This document shows, piece after piece, positions 32,613 through 45,442 of a DNA stretch of 64,000 nucleotides. The notes beneath the pieces were generated by a model. It searched no databases. It saw nothing but the letters and a program-made list of their open reading frames with translations, and was not told where the DNA came from. The translations under genes were made by a program, and so were the position numbers. This DNA is from Thamnidium elegans (taxonomy: Eukaryota > Mucoromycota > Mucoromycetes > Mucorales > Mucoraceae): the NCBI GenBank assembly GCA_025201345.1, contig JAIXMG010000029.1, positions 404,678-468,677 on the forward strand. The letters are read 5' to 3'. Within the stretch, counting starts at the first letter, position 1. Every line of letters starts with the position of its first letter.

Positions 32613-32805
32613 GCTCTGGCTTTAAACGTGCACAGACCAACTGTTTTTTATAATAAACTCGGAGAAAAAAAAATTTGGGGGAGGTTTTATATGAATTATT
32701 AAAGGGGGGAGGGGACTATATGGTATAGTAAGATATTATTAACGGGAGTATATTAAAGTATATGTCTATAATGTATATATATATATATACATATGGGGGT
32801 AAGGA

Positions 32806-35791
32806 TTAAGCTTCTCTTCTTGCAGTTCTATTTGATCTCAGGAACATAACATCGCTATTGTTTGATATAGAGGAAGTACTGGGGGACCCACCAGCTACAG
32901 ATAACATACTTGCTTTCTTTACAACCTTGTTTCTTTCAACCAAATAATCGGAATAGGATCTCCATAGCTTTCTTGGGAACAAAATGACTTTTTTACCCCA
33001 TTTTAAAATATAGATGACAATCCAAACAACAAGTGCAAACACTAGCCAATATATATAGATTGGTTAATATTACGTAAAATATACACATGTATATACTTAC
33101 GTGTCAGTAGATAGGATAGTATGGCGTAACCCGTGTCTAACCAAGGGTTTTTTGTACGCTTCGACAGAATAGAATCAATATCTACTTCTAATTTTTTAAG
33201 CTACAATAATAAAAAAATTAATAAAAAAATTAATATAAAAATAATGGATTCACTTACAGCAGAGTAATGTGATTCAGGTATATCTTTTATATAAGTTTCC
33301 ATTCGATTTCGGGTATCATTCATATCTATTTGAACATCATTTACCAAATCCTCACTCTTTACTAAGGAGCTCTTAAATTTATGCAGTTCCTTCTTCAGAC
33401 TGTTAACTAAGGAAACTATTTCCTTCTGTCTTTGGTCAAAGGGGTCCCTTGATTTGTACTCGGTGTTACTTGCGTACATGGACTGAGCGTTTCTGTCATA
33501 TGCTTCTCTGCGAGCGAGCGCGTCACGTATCGGGCGCAGCACCATTCCAGCAGTATCACCAGAGGACGACGAGGAAGACGAGGAAGATGATCCATGTTCA
33601 TCAGCAGACTCGTTCATCAAGGAACTTAGATTGGGAAACGAAAGATTGCGTGGTAAAGTATTGTGCAAGTTTAACGAATCCATTGTATCCATATGGTCTC
33701 GTAAAAACACTTGCGATTCTGTTTTAAAGGAATCGAGTCTACTTAGACTCTTTTCAATGGATTGAATTGTATCTTGGAATTCTTCTTGATGTGCGTTGTT
33801 GTTGTCGACTTCAAAGGCGGTGTCTCCGAATAAGGAGACGTGTAGATCGAGAAGTGGGCCGGTGTCGGAAGGTCCTTCTATAGCTACTTGAATTAACTTT
33901 GTGAACTCGATGTTGTCGGATTTAGTGACGGTTACTATAGCGACGTCTCTGGTATCTCTGTGACAGCTAGGAGGTCCTTCAATAACATTACCCGTGATTA
34001 AATCTTTGTAATAGATTGTATCTTCTTCTTCCTCTTCCTTAAGTTCATCCTCTTTACTAGCATCGTCTTCTTTTTCATCTTCTTGAATTTCATAATGTTT
34101 ATTTTCTATTGAATTATCCTCTTCTCGAACTAATTTTTCGTCTTCTTCTTCTTTACTGATATCATCGTCTCCATCTTCATCATCGTCATCTTCTTCGTCT
34201 TCATCATGATCATACTTTATAGTCATTCTCTTTCTCTCGACCGCTCCTTTATGCTCATACGTATCAATTAACAATTTTACTTCAACAGGTAACGAGAAAT
34301 AATCAAACATGAATACAACTTCTTCTTCATCCGATTGAGAGAGCTCGTCATCTATCACAACAGGTATATTTACATCAATCAGTTGATTCCCTTCCTCTAC
34401 TTCTTCTTCGTTCTCTGATAATTGATTGTTTAAAGAATCCGTGTTGATATCAGAAGCAATCATCAAATTGAAATTAGGTCTTTCTTCGTGTAAGCGATTC
34501 ATTGCAGATTTCTACATGTAAAAAAATAAAAAATTAGTGACTCTCTTCTCCCCTCTCTCCCCCTTTTTTATTACAAAGTACCTCTTGGTTTCTTTCTTCA
34601 TCCCATTTAGCTAAAGCATCATCATGATGATCTAAAAACTCACGATTATCAATCAAGTTTAAAATGGCTTCGTCTTCTTCCTCTTTAGACATTGGTATAA
34701 AGGTATCTTCGGGTTCATTTGTAGGCAGATGAAAACTGTCAAACGAATGGCGTCGATTGGTATTATTACTTGTAGAAGGTTCAGCAGTTTGATTAGAACT
34801 GTTACTTCTGGTATGATTATTAGGCATATCAAATGATGCAATCTGTTTATTCTTTATTGGATCAGTGATTGTATTTAATCTAGGACTGTTATAAAAGTCT
34901 TGTGCGATGGATGCAGTAGCAGTAGCAGATGGTTGTTCATCCGGGTTGGTCGAAGTAGAAGATTTGGTGCTGTTTGATTTACTGCTGGATTTCGTCTTAT
35001 AGGGTTTAATCAGCGACTTATACAGCCACGATCTTCTCTTGGTGTCACCAATCTCAGGTACATCGAGCGCTAATTCGGAACTATTTCGAGTGATCGAGAT
35101 GGGAGATGCGGTTGCAGATGAAGGAGTGCTAAACGATGGACGTCTGATCCCAGGTTTTTTATCGTTTATTTGTTGACTTGTGATCAATATCTTGTCAGAC
35201 GGTGTCACTAGGTCATCGCGAACGATATCCTGTGATTGCTCCTTTCTTTTTCTTGTGATATTCTCGGCGTGCTCTAACAAAAATATTATGCTTACTGGGG
35301 GGGTTTTTTTTTTAAAAAAAAAATCTTACCTGAACGGCTTCGGTTAAGCTTATGTGATGATGATCGTGTCACTTCAGGTAATCGAGAGGTCAATTCGGTA
35401 AGTTTAAAAATATCTTCGTCAGATACTGCACCCAAAATATCTATACTAATGGACTTTGGTTACAAAAGAGATTGATATAAAGTTAAAAGGGTATACCTTT
35501 TTGTGATACATCTTTTATAATTGGTTTTCGGATAGTTGCAGTAGTAGGTTTAACAGTATTTGTTTTTCTAGTGTCTAATGAACGTGAAGGAGTGACTTGC
35601 ACCGTTGTCGATTCGAGCCACCCTCGTTTGTTGGTGTCTACATTAAAGGAAGATTGAATTGTTGCGGGTTCATTATCAAGGGAAGGACTAGAGGACTGGC
35701 TACGTACATGACGGTTGCTTTTGTTTAATAGTGTGAATGATTTTTTCTTTAGAAAGGACTCTTTAGCTTTTTCGTTTGAGTTTGGAAGCAT
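32806..35791 (-). CDS. Unrecognised large acidic membrane protein, 6 exons, 895 aa
   Basis: Exons are 35497-35791, 35330-35440, 34582-35273, 33258-34511, 33101-33200 and 32806-33041; all phases join. The first 370 residues are basic, Ser/Thr/Asn-rich and likely disordered. The middle holds very acidic stretches (runs of Asp/Glu around 34020-34220) and a Ser run. Residues about 690-790 are coiled-coil like (KEIVSLVNSLKKELHKFKSS, RNRMETYIKDIPESHYS). Near the C-terminus one strong hydrophobic segment (AILSYLLTRF joined to ALVVWIVIYILKW) is followed by a basic patch GKKVILFPRKLWRS. This layout, a long cytosolic part, coiled coil and a near-C-terminal anchor, suggests an ER/nuclear-envelope or contact-site tether, but that is speculation. 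I do not recognise the family. Confidence 0.8.
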
Positions 35792-36460
35792 GACATTCCC
35801 TTTTTTTTTTTTTTTTTTTTTTTGCAAATGTAAAAAGAAAAAAGAAATTTATGTGTGTGGCCTTTTTTTTGTATTTACTTTTTGACTGTCCGAACTGGTC
35901 TTTTTTTTATAAGGTTCTTTTCTCCTAATCCTAAAAAAGTAACATCATTTGTAGAACGTGGCTTTTTTATATAAGTTCCTAGCTTACTTTTTTTTTTTCT
36001 TATTTTTTTTTTTTTTAGTTTAGGGTTTATACTGTGGTTTCTAACAAAGCATTGTTTGTTTACTACAGTAAAAATAAAATAAAAAAATAAATAAGCATAT
36101 ACTTTTTTTAAATAAGGTGTATTGTACTTGATTCGGCGCTCGGCTAGTGAAAAGGTACACTACAAAATGCCAAGCATCTTGGGGGGGGGAGTTTTTACAT
36201 AATTACCTGAAGCATACTTGTTTGTAAACAAAAAAGTAACTCTAGTTTAAATATTTACATGCAAAAAAAAAAATAAATAAAAAAATATATATATATATAT
36301 ATATTTTGTGTGTTTTTACATTATATGTAACTGTGGCGTATTTGACAAGTAAATCTTTTTTTAATATCATGTCTTAGTTTTCCGTGAGTAGCGTTTCTTT
36401 TTGTGTTTCGCGAAATTAAAGTCCATCTGTAAATCAACCCCAAAATATATTTTTAATCCC

Positions 36461-36500
<40 letters not shown>

Positions 36501-36581
36501 TGGGAAAAAGTATTTAATAAAGTATTATCCGGCTTTCCTTTTTACTTTTTACTTTTCTTTTTCTTTAAAAAAACATATATT
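35792..36581. other. Divergent intergenic region
   Basis: About 790 bp between two outward-facing genes, with T runs at about 36463-36496 and a TA run at 36284-36303. No gene seen. Confidence 0.45.
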
Positions 36582-38490
36582 ATGGTTGCAGTCAAAAAGA
36601 GAAGAGACTCACTATGTCACTCAGACATACACGTCAATCGTCACGGTAGAGAATTACCAGAGGATATCATGGCAGACTCTGGCCGTATGTTTATCGAGCA
36701 CCGTCCATTTTACAGATGGAAGAGATTTAATTTTATTGTGGGTGTGTCAGTTGGCTTAATTGCAATGTACGCTGCTTCCACAACTCCCGTCGCACGAAAC
36801 CTAGACGCCTTTCAAGACTATTTGCTGTTACAATTAGCTGATATGGATTTAACCCATATCTTTCCACAGTCGGATATGATGGATGAGTTCTTAGGAAACT
36901 TTACTAGTATGATTAAACCCACTCCACCTACCGAAGCTTCTTTTATGCCTGCTGAAGAGTTCAAGTAAAGTTATACAAATGTATATATTACTTGTTTTAT
37001 TTATCCTTTTTTTTTTTTTTCTATTTAGAGATGAATTAGGTTTAAAACCTCATTTCCCGGTCGTAATGATACCAGGTATCGTTTCTTCTGGTCTTGAAAG
37101 TTGGGGAACTTCAGAAAAGTCCAAAAAGTACTTTCGTAAACGCATGTGGGGAACAATGAGTAAAGTATGATACCATTTTTTTTTTAAGATTAAATACTAA
37201 CATGTAAATACAGCTATGGTTAGATCAGTATTGCTAGATAAGGAAAGTTGGGTTGAACATATTATGCTTGACCCAGAAACTGGTTTAGACCCACCTGGAT
37301 ATAAAATTAGAGCAGTTCACGGTAAAAATAAGAAAAAAGATGTGTCCTCATATATACTAACCCCCCCCCCTTTTTTTCTTTAAAGGCGTTGAAGCAGCCG
37401 ACTATTTTATTACAGGGTATTGGGTTTGGGCTAAAATTATAGAAAACTTAGCTACTATAGGTTACGATACCAACAACATGCACTTTGCTTCGTATGATTG
37501 GCGTTTATCGTTCGGCAACCTAGAAGTACGCGATGCATACTTTTCTCATCTCAGATCAACGATCGAGCTCTCTAAAAAGAAATCTGGCCTTAAAACCGTG
37601 GTGGTTACACATTCTATGGGTAGCTCCATGTTTCCTTATTTCCTTAAATGGGTCGAAAGCAGTAAAGGTGGCGACGGTGGTAACCGCTGGGTCAATGACC
37701 ACATTGAATCATTTGTTAATATCGGTGGTCCTTTAATGGGCGTGCCCAAAGCAGTTACCTCTTTAATGTCCGGTGAAACCAGAGACACCATGTCTCTGGG
37801 AAGCTTTGGCGCCTATGTATTAGAGAAGTTCTTCTCGCGTCGGGAACGAACAAAGTTGATGAGAAACTGGCTTGGTGGAGCATCCATGTTACCTAAAGGT
37901 GGCGAGGCTGTTTGGGGCAGTGAAGAGTCTGCTCCTGATGATGAGGAAAATGAAAAGTTTAGCTCGTTTGGTAATATGATCTCGTTTGTTCCTCATCCGG
38001 AAGGAATCAATGAAAATTCAACTGATACCCCTAGTGGCCCGCAAGACCCACTCATTCGAAATTATACTGTATCCAGCACAATTGATCTTTTATTAAATAG
38101 TGCGGATGGGACTTTTAATAGACATTTGCACGCTAATTATTCGTACGGTATTACTACCAACAAGAAACAATTAAAACAAAATGATGATGATCCTACAAAG
38201 TGGAGTAATCCTTTAGAATCTCGTTTACCAAATGGTGAGTTCTATTCGTTTATAATGTGTGTACTATATTAATTTTTTTTTGTTTTAGCTCCTGATATGA
38301 AAATATACTGCTTTTATGGCGTTGGCACTTCTACAGAAAGAAGTTATTACTACGCTGTTGCAGACGAGGACCTTGAAGAAGATTGTTTAGAAAACGCAAA
38401 TAGTTCTGGATGTACTCATGAACATAAACATGAGCATAATACAGAAGCAGTTGGTGCTGAGCCTCCATTACATATAAGATATCCTAGCTT

Positions 38491-38524
<34 letters not shown>

Positions 38525-39033
38525 AAATTGATTTTATTTTATATTTAAAACAGTATATTGATGCAAATGTAAACGATCCAATTCAACGTATCGAAACAGG
38601 AATTAGATTCTCTGATGGGTAAATATAATTTTATATATCTTGATAATTATATTTACACATTTTTTTTTTACTAGTGATGGTACTGTACCGTTATTGTCTT
38701 TAGGTTATATGTCTGCTCCTTCCGGTGCGTGGAGAAAGCACGCTGATCTGTATAACCCCGGTCATGTCTCTATTATTCCCCGTGAGTATCAGAACGAGGT
38801 CAGTCCTAGTAAGCTTGATGTTAGAGGAGGGTACAAATCTAGTGATCATATTGATATTTTGGGTAACTGGGAAATGACTGTAAGTATACAAAATCAAAAA
38901 CAGTATACATTATATTAATCGCTCTTTTTTATAGCTTGATTTATTACAAATTGTTTCTGGGTTAGGTAGTAACGTAGAAGAAAGAATTATTTCTCCCATA
39001 GATAAATATGCAAAGAAGATTAAGATTAACTAG
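36582..39033 (+). CDS. LRO1: Phospholipid:diacylglycerol acyltransferase (PDAT), 8 exons, 680 aa
   Basis: ER enzyme that moves an acyl chain from phospholipid to diacylglycerol, making triacylglycerol. Exons are 36582-36964, 37029-37159, 37214-37321, 37386-38234, 38289-38491, 38554-38618, 38675-38879 and 38935-39033. A single N-terminal anchor (about residues 49-66, FIVGVSVGLIAMYAAS) follows a basic cytosolic segment. Family blocks: PVVMIPGIVSSGLESW, MLDPETGLDPPGYKIRA, ASYDWRLSF. The catalytic triad is Ser284 (HSMGS), Asp581 (DGTVP) and His638 (SSDHIDI). The WGTMTMVRS junction fixes the exon 2/3 splice. A His/Glu-rich insertion (THEHKHEHN) sits before exon 6. Relevant to oil storage, a trait of Mucorales. 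Confidence 0.96.
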
Positions 39034-39094
39034 TGTAATAGTAATAACTGTAATAATAATAAATATATCTTGTAAAGTACTCGTATTACACAAT

Positions 39095-39392
39095 TTATTC
39101 GAAAACGTTAAGCCCTCCATCGCTTTTAGCTGTAACACCAATCTTAATTTTGTAAAAAATATTTTTTTTTAGTATGTGTTTTAACTTACCACTATGAAAT
39201 GTCACGAATCCGAGTATTGACTTCGTCACTGCCCAATCATTCTCTTTCACTTAAGAAGGAAGAGTTGTAAATATTAAAATCAGTGTTGTATTGACTGATG
39301 CTAGTTGAGAATACGGTAAACGTTTGCCAAAAAAGAAGCAGAGCTGTCCCTGATAGCCCTATTGCTAATGCGGACATTGTATTACGAGACAT
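39095..39392 (-). CDS. Possible small single-pass membrane protein, 3 exons, about 63 aa
   Basis: Exons 2 (39190-39249) and 3 (39095-39129) have good splice sites and join in one frame: KENDWAVTKSILGFVTFHS then AKSDGGLNVFE and a stop. Exon 1 (39296-39392) begins MSRNTMSALAIGLSGTALLL, one hydrophobic helix. Its donor GTCAAT is weak, and a donor at GTATTC with another acceptor is an alternative. It converges on PDAT, 61 bp between stops, and is divergent from SCY1-like. I do not recognise the family; the size and single helix would suit a mitochondrial or ER accessory protein. Confidence 0.4.
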
Positions 39393-39549
39393 GATGGACT
39401 TTTATATGTCACGGAAACACACTTAGGATTATATACTATGGTTGATTTAATTTATTCCAAGCGGGACTACAACAGCCAGTGTTTACTTTGGGATCAAACG
39501 CCCGACTTTTTTTTTTTTTTTTTTTTTTTCTCTTTTCTGCTTTTTATTA

Positions 39550-41906
39550 ATGGCTTTTTTTTCAGGTATAGTCAAGAGTAGTTTATCCCTGCTTGGTAAT
39601 AATACACCAGGATTTGGATACAGTATTGGTGACAAGGTTGAATTTTACTCTGACCAATCTATATGGAATTTACATCATGGTTTAAAAAAGGTATATATGT
39701 ACATAAAGTTCCTGCTTTATATATTGTTTGCTAACTTTTTTTTAAAAAACAGGACGATGGCTCAGAAGTATCTATTTTTGTATTCGACTGTATTAAGAAT
39801 AAAGATAGAGTTCAATTAGCGCGCAATGCCTTTAAACGAATTAGAACAATGAGACATCCTGACGTTTTACGTTACTTGGATGGTATAGAGGTAAAATGAC
39901 GGGATATAAGAGAAGTTCCCTTAATTGAAATTCTTTTTTTTATTATTATTATTATTATTTAGACGGAACAAAGCATTATGTTTGTAACTGACCCAATTGA
40001 ACCACTCTCAAGTCAACTCAATCAAGATCCCGATAAAAACTTGGTTATTTGGGGTTTATATAAAGTTGCAGTAAGTTTATTTTTTTTTGTTTTTCGAGGG
40101 ACACTTACATATTTTATTTTTAGAATGCGATTAAATTTTTAAATAATGATTGTGATATGGTTCATGGCAGTGTCAAAATAGCATCTATATTTACAAACAA
40201 AGCTGGTGAATGGAAATTGGGTGGGTTTGAGCTATTATGTTCAATGAAAGAAGAAAGTCCTATTATTTTGGTAAGAGAGGGAGGGGGGGGGGGGGTTTTG
40301 TATGTATGTGCTGACTCTCATTTAGACTTTTGGTGGTTTGGTACCTGATGCTCAAAGATATGCGACACCTGAAGTAAAGAAATCTGGATGGACAGCTATA
40401 AAAGAGTAAGTAAACAAGAGGCAATGTGTTAATATAACAACTAATAGCATACTCTAGTTTACCTGCGGGAGCGATAGATTCTTATCATTTAGGATGCTTA
40501 GTTTACGAAGCATACAACCATCGCTTTGAATCCACCGACTCACTAATATCGCAAAAGGGAACGATTCCCGTCAATATGCAACGTGTGTACACCAGTTTAC
40601 TGAACCCATCCTTTAAATCCCGCGCAACCGCCGACACATTTTTAGACGAAGGATTACGGCCTAAAGGATTCTTCTCAAACGATTTCATTAAGGTCAACTT
40701 GTTTTTAGAAAATATCAGTATCAAAGAGCAAAGTGAAAAGGAAGGCTTCTTTAGAAAGTTGGATTCCTCGATTGAAACTTTTCCTAGCGAATTCTCAAAG
40801 CATAAGATTTTACCAGAATTGATAAAGGCGTTCGAGTTTGGTTCGGGAGGTGCTAAAGCTCTAAGTGCTATCGTCAAAGTAGGTGATCACCTTTCAACCG
40901 AGGAATACCAGGCTGTTATTATAGAGCCTATTATTAGAATGTTTTCGTCCCCTGATCGTGCGATACGTGTCAGTTTATTAGAGAATATGCCAAAGTTTAT
41001 TGATCATATGACAAATAAGATGGTGACAACTCAAGTCTTTCCTAATATTGTAAAGTTTTTACTACTTTAAAAAATATATATGCTAACTTATGAATACTAG
41101 GCAACCGGTTTTACAGATACAATTCCTATCATTCGAGAACAAACAATCAAATCAATTTTACTTCTTGTACCAAAATTAAATGAACGTATTGTCAATTACG
41201 ATCTGTTAAAATATTTAGCGAAATTACAAATGGATCCTGAGCCTGGAATTAGAACAAACACCACTATTTGTCTAGGAAAAATTGCGAAATATTTAAGCGA
41301 TTCTGTAAGAAGTGATTTTATACATGATCGATACCGGTTACTGATTTATATAATAGACTAGAAGAAAGGTTTTGGTACCTGCTTTTACTAGAAGTTTAAG
41401 AGACGGTTTTTTTCATGCTAGAATAGCTGCTTTGATGGCACTTAATGGTACGATTTTTTTATATTATTTCGACGTATGATTCTAATTTTTTTTTTTTTAA
41501 AATAGCTACTTCCGAATATTACGATGCACAAGAATGCGCAACAAGAATTATACCCGCCGTCTCTCTTGTGTTGGTGGATAAAGAAAAGTATGTGCTCACT
41601 TTTATAAAAAAAACATGTTAAACTGAATATGTTTATTTAGGCCTGTCCGAGATCAAGCTTTTAAAGTAATAAACTTCCTAATTAACAAAGTACAAGACTT
41701 TGCTGAAAAGATGGTAAAAAGGAATTTACTGCTTTTAAAAAGAGTTGCGCCTGCTAACCTTATACATAGCCTGTTACTGCCATTATCGAACAATCTGATA
41801 CACCCGTTCCCGAGGACATAGCAGCTCAAGGGGCTAGTATGTCTGGTGTTTTCGGCGGTGCAACAAAAGGTCTTGCTGGTTGGGCAGTTTCCTCAATTCA
41901 ATCCAG

Positions 41907-41937
<31 letters not shown>

Positions 41938-42450
41938 CTATTTCATATTCCCCCTTATATTTTACTGATTTTGAAATAGTTTGCTAGTCCCAATGGAGAG
42001 ATTGAGAACCCTATCGGTTCACCAAGCCCTGCATCTATCGAGAGCCATAAAGCAGCAAAGCCTACTCAACAATCCTCATTAGCAATGAGTAACCAATTAG
42101 GTATGCAAACTATAGAAGCCGATGAGGCTATTGGCAACGATAACGATGGTTGGGATGAAGAGGATAATACTGACTTTGGTTTTAACCAGCCTGAAGAAGT
42201 CAATACAACTTGGGGTAAGTACTGCGCAATTCATTATAGTATCTTGTTATTAAGCATCACACCCTTAGACAATTTTGAGAAACCAGCTACACCGTCTTCG
42301 CCACTACCAGTACATGCTACACCAGTTTCCTCATTTGGTGCATATGGTAACAGTGGAAGTAAAGCACAAGGATCGATGAAACTAGGTCATAAACCTAAAG
42401 TAAACGGTAATATCACCTGTTATTAAAATGATAAAATACTACACTGCTAA

Positions 42451-42485
<35 letters not shown>

Positions 42486-42754
42486 ATAGACTTGGATTTA
42501 TTAGATGACGATAGTTCAGAAATAAATAATGCACAATATGCTGCAGAAATACCCAGTAGGGATTCACCAGCAAATAAGGATGATCGAAAAGCTGAGCTGG
42601 AACGTAGAAGAGAAGAGAGAAGACAGGTAAAACATACACGCAAAAAAACGTATATATTTTTACTAACTATTGTTAAATCAAGCGTATGGCGGAATTACGA
42701 GAGAAAAAGAAGGGCGGCATCGGTGCAAAAAAGATTGAGAACATAGGTCTTTAA
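39550..42754 (+). CDS. SCY1-like pseudokinase (SCYL1/Cex1 type), 15 exons, 791 aa
   Basis: Catalytically inactive kinase plus HEAT-repeat protein. SCYL1 works with COPI in Golgi-ER traffic and yeast Cex1 in tRNA export. Exons: 39550-39690, 39753-39890, 39963-40070, 40124-40270, 40326-40405, 40458-41049, 41101-41304, 41357-41447, 41506-41587, 41641-41713, 41770-41907, 41980-42214, 42269-42406, 42490-42626, 42683-42754. The kinase-like lobe lacks HRD and [23 protein letters not shown] then GGFE, as in SCYL1. HEAT repeats follow ([32 protein letters not shown], then [10 protein letters not shown]). The tail is acidic with [11 protein letters not shown] and a Lys/Arg-rich coiled coil. The end (ENIGL) lacks the RKLD-like COPI signal of human SCYL1. 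Confidence 0.95.
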
Positions 42755-43897
42755 AACAAACCTACATTTTATACATTAGAGTACTTTTTTTTTTATGATG
42801 TAACATGAATAAAAAGGGAGGATTTGCAACAAAAATACTTATTTAATGATCGTTAATTGTGATAAAAGGAGATTTTATCCTGCCTAGCATTTTCCGCTTA
42901 ATATAATACCAGTATTAAACGGAAATACCTGCGAGAGAGACGTACATAAAAAGAGTGAACCTTAATAAATAAGTAAACATAAGGAGCAACCTAATTCCAT
43001 TGTAGTTAAAACCTATTATTCTCTCATAATCGTTAGTAATTTCATCTTGCTTATAACAATACATAATATATCCAACAACTACGTAAACGATGGTATTGTC
43101 GATGTTGTTAGATATCAAACGGCTGCTCATACATTGCAACTCCAATGACAGCTTGAATACATCATCTGACGTGATAGACCGTATTCTTTACTTCAAGGCC
43201 AAGTAATTAAATATTTCGGCACTAAACTTGACATCACGTTTGGGATTACTATTGCCTATTAAACTAGTCAAACTTCTACTTATTTTAACACGCAAAGAAA
43301 AACTTATTTCATACTACAAGTTAAATTAGTGTGCACACAAAAACGGATAAACAAAATTGAAAGTAATACGTAATATTGTTTTGGATCGAGCATGTAAATA
43401 GACCGTGCATCAAGATTAATCTAATAAAAACCCCACGGTTTCAATGTTTTTAGTAGCTGTTTATCATGGTATGCATCTATTTCTATCTGTGTATCTCTCT
43501 ATTGGAGCTTCGTGTACAATCCAAGTTCCAAGATGATCACAAGCTCACTTTTTTCTTCATTGACAAATCTGTTTCTTGGTACCTAAAGTCTTAGGCTTAC
43601 TGTGTATCTCTCTCCCCCCCCCTTTTTTTTTCTGCAACTTCTTAGACCTGAAGATAACAGTTTCCTTGTACCATTTTAATTTTAAATAAACATAGTACTG
43701 CTTTAATTTTAGATCTTGTATAAAAACACAAGTCCATAAATGGCAATTGCAAATACTGATCACAAACTGCTTAAAATGAAATGTTAAAATAACAAACTTA
43801 TATTTATAACATCTTCCTTCCAAAAACAAAACAATAAACTACTTTCTTTATCCTTTTCTTTTTCAATCATTTCATTATCCTCTCAAAAAAAAAAAAA
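42755..43897. other. Intergenic region upstream of DUF4203 gene
   Basis: About 1.1 kb without a supported gene. A leader-like A run (43885-43897) directly precedes the next ATG. Short open frames have no motif. Confidence 0.45.
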
Positions 43898-45442
43898 ATG
43901 ACTTTAAAACTCGAACGATCGAAACTGATCATTTTATTGTTGTATATTTATGGCATATATTTAGCATCTTGTATAGTTTTACCTTTAGCAACAAAGACTA
44001 CATCACTATCTCAAACAACTACTGAAATAGCAGGTACACCTACTACATTTTCTCTCTCAAAAAGAGCAGATGAACCCGATGAAGACAATTTAGATTTATA
44101 CCAGAACTGGGCTAGTATGTGTAGAGGCCAAAAAGATGATAAAAATATCGCAATGATTGATACCGATGACCCTTCTTCTGATACTGATAACCTTTCTTTA
44201 AACAACCTGTGGAAAACTGTGACTGAGACCGTCAACTGTGGTGGTGGTCACGCTATTACTGTAACAAAAACAACGACTATCTCACCTACTTCTAAACCAA
44301 GGAAGCCGAGTAGCCAAAAGAAAGCTTGCACGGGCCAATGCTGGTCAGATTATCTTTGGCGTAAGTGATCCCTCTTTTTTTTTTTCTCTCTTTATCTATT
44401 GATTAAAAAACTAAAATTTCATTTACTAGATACTTACGGTGACAGTATTAGTCCAGCCCAAGGTTTTGCCGGTATTGTTTGCATTATTTTTGGCCTTTAT
44501 TTCTCTATTCTCGGATATCGTTTCTTTCGTCCAACTTTGGGTTTAGTAGGATTCGTTTTTTTTGGTAATACTTTTTTTTTTAAAAAAAAAAGAAAGAAAA
44601 AATGTCAGTTTTTATGTTAACATATTTTTATATAGCTACTATGACATGGATAGGTTTAATAAATAATGAACCTGCTGGTGGTTGGCCCTTAGGAGATCTT
44701 ATTTATATCTGCGTTAGTACCGGCCTCGGTATTTTAGGCGCCTTCATGTTTATGTTTTTCTATCAAGTGGGTGTATACCTTCTCGCTGGTAATATACATG
44801 TATAGAATACTGCAAGATATAAAAAGTATATTAACCATTTTAATTTCAATAGCTCTTGGTGGTTTCTATTTTGCCGTTTACTTTCTTTCTTGGAACGAAG
44901 ACCTTGTCATTACCATAGTAAGTTTTTTTTTTTTTTTTTTTTTTGGCTTTCTTAGATAGCAACTGCTAACGTAAGTATATATTATATAGAAAGTAGCTCG
45001 TGTGTGTTTTATAATCGGAGTAAACATATTAGGTACATGTGTGCTTTATTTTATTGAGACTTATATGGTAATATTCTCTACTTCTTTGATGGGATCATAT
45101 CTCTTCTACTTTGGTCTGGACTTTTTTGCACATACTGGATTTATTAACCCCTGGCTTTTGATCTTTGATGGGAACGCGAATCATCATAATACTTACCTAA
45201 TGAATAAGCCTGTACATGTCATGTTAGGGTTTGTTATTGTAAATACACTGATTTCCTTTGGTTGGCAATACTACTGGAATATTATTATACGCAAGTCTCC
45301 CGGATTTGGTCGCGCTCCTCTAGAAGAAGTACCAGAGGAAAAGAAGGAAGAGAAGAAGGAAGAGCCACCAAACCAGTTCGTGTGTATGCCACCTCCTTAT
45401 TACCAGCCACAGCCCATGTTTATGCAGAATGTTTGCGCGTAA
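43898..45442 (+). CDS. DUF4203/TMEM198-like seven-helix membrane protein, 5 exons, 422 aa
   Basis: Exons are 43898-44360, 44430-44564, 44636-44788, 44853-44917 and 44990-45442; phases join. A signal peptide or anchor (LIILLLYIYGIYLASCIVLP) is followed by a Thr/Ser-rich, acidic extracellular domain with four or five Cys (about residues 30-152). Then come about seven hydrophobic helices: GFAGIVCIIFGLYFSILGYR with FFRPTLGLVGFVFF is the typical DUF4203 start, and ALGGFYFAVYF is another conserved block. The cytosolic tail is Lys/Glu-rich then Pro/Tyr/Gln-rich (PPPYYQPQPMF). Animal relatives include TMEM198 and TM7SF3; the fungal role is unknown. The intron before exon 5 carries a textbook branch site TGCTAAC at 44963-44969. 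Confidence 0.85.

Noticed and set aside
44956..44970. Possible 15-nt microexon ATAGCAACTGCTAAC before GTAAGT in the DUF4203 gene
   Set aside because: It would leave a 19-nt intron, too short to splice, and TGCTAAC is better explained as the branch site of the 72-nt intron ending at 44989.
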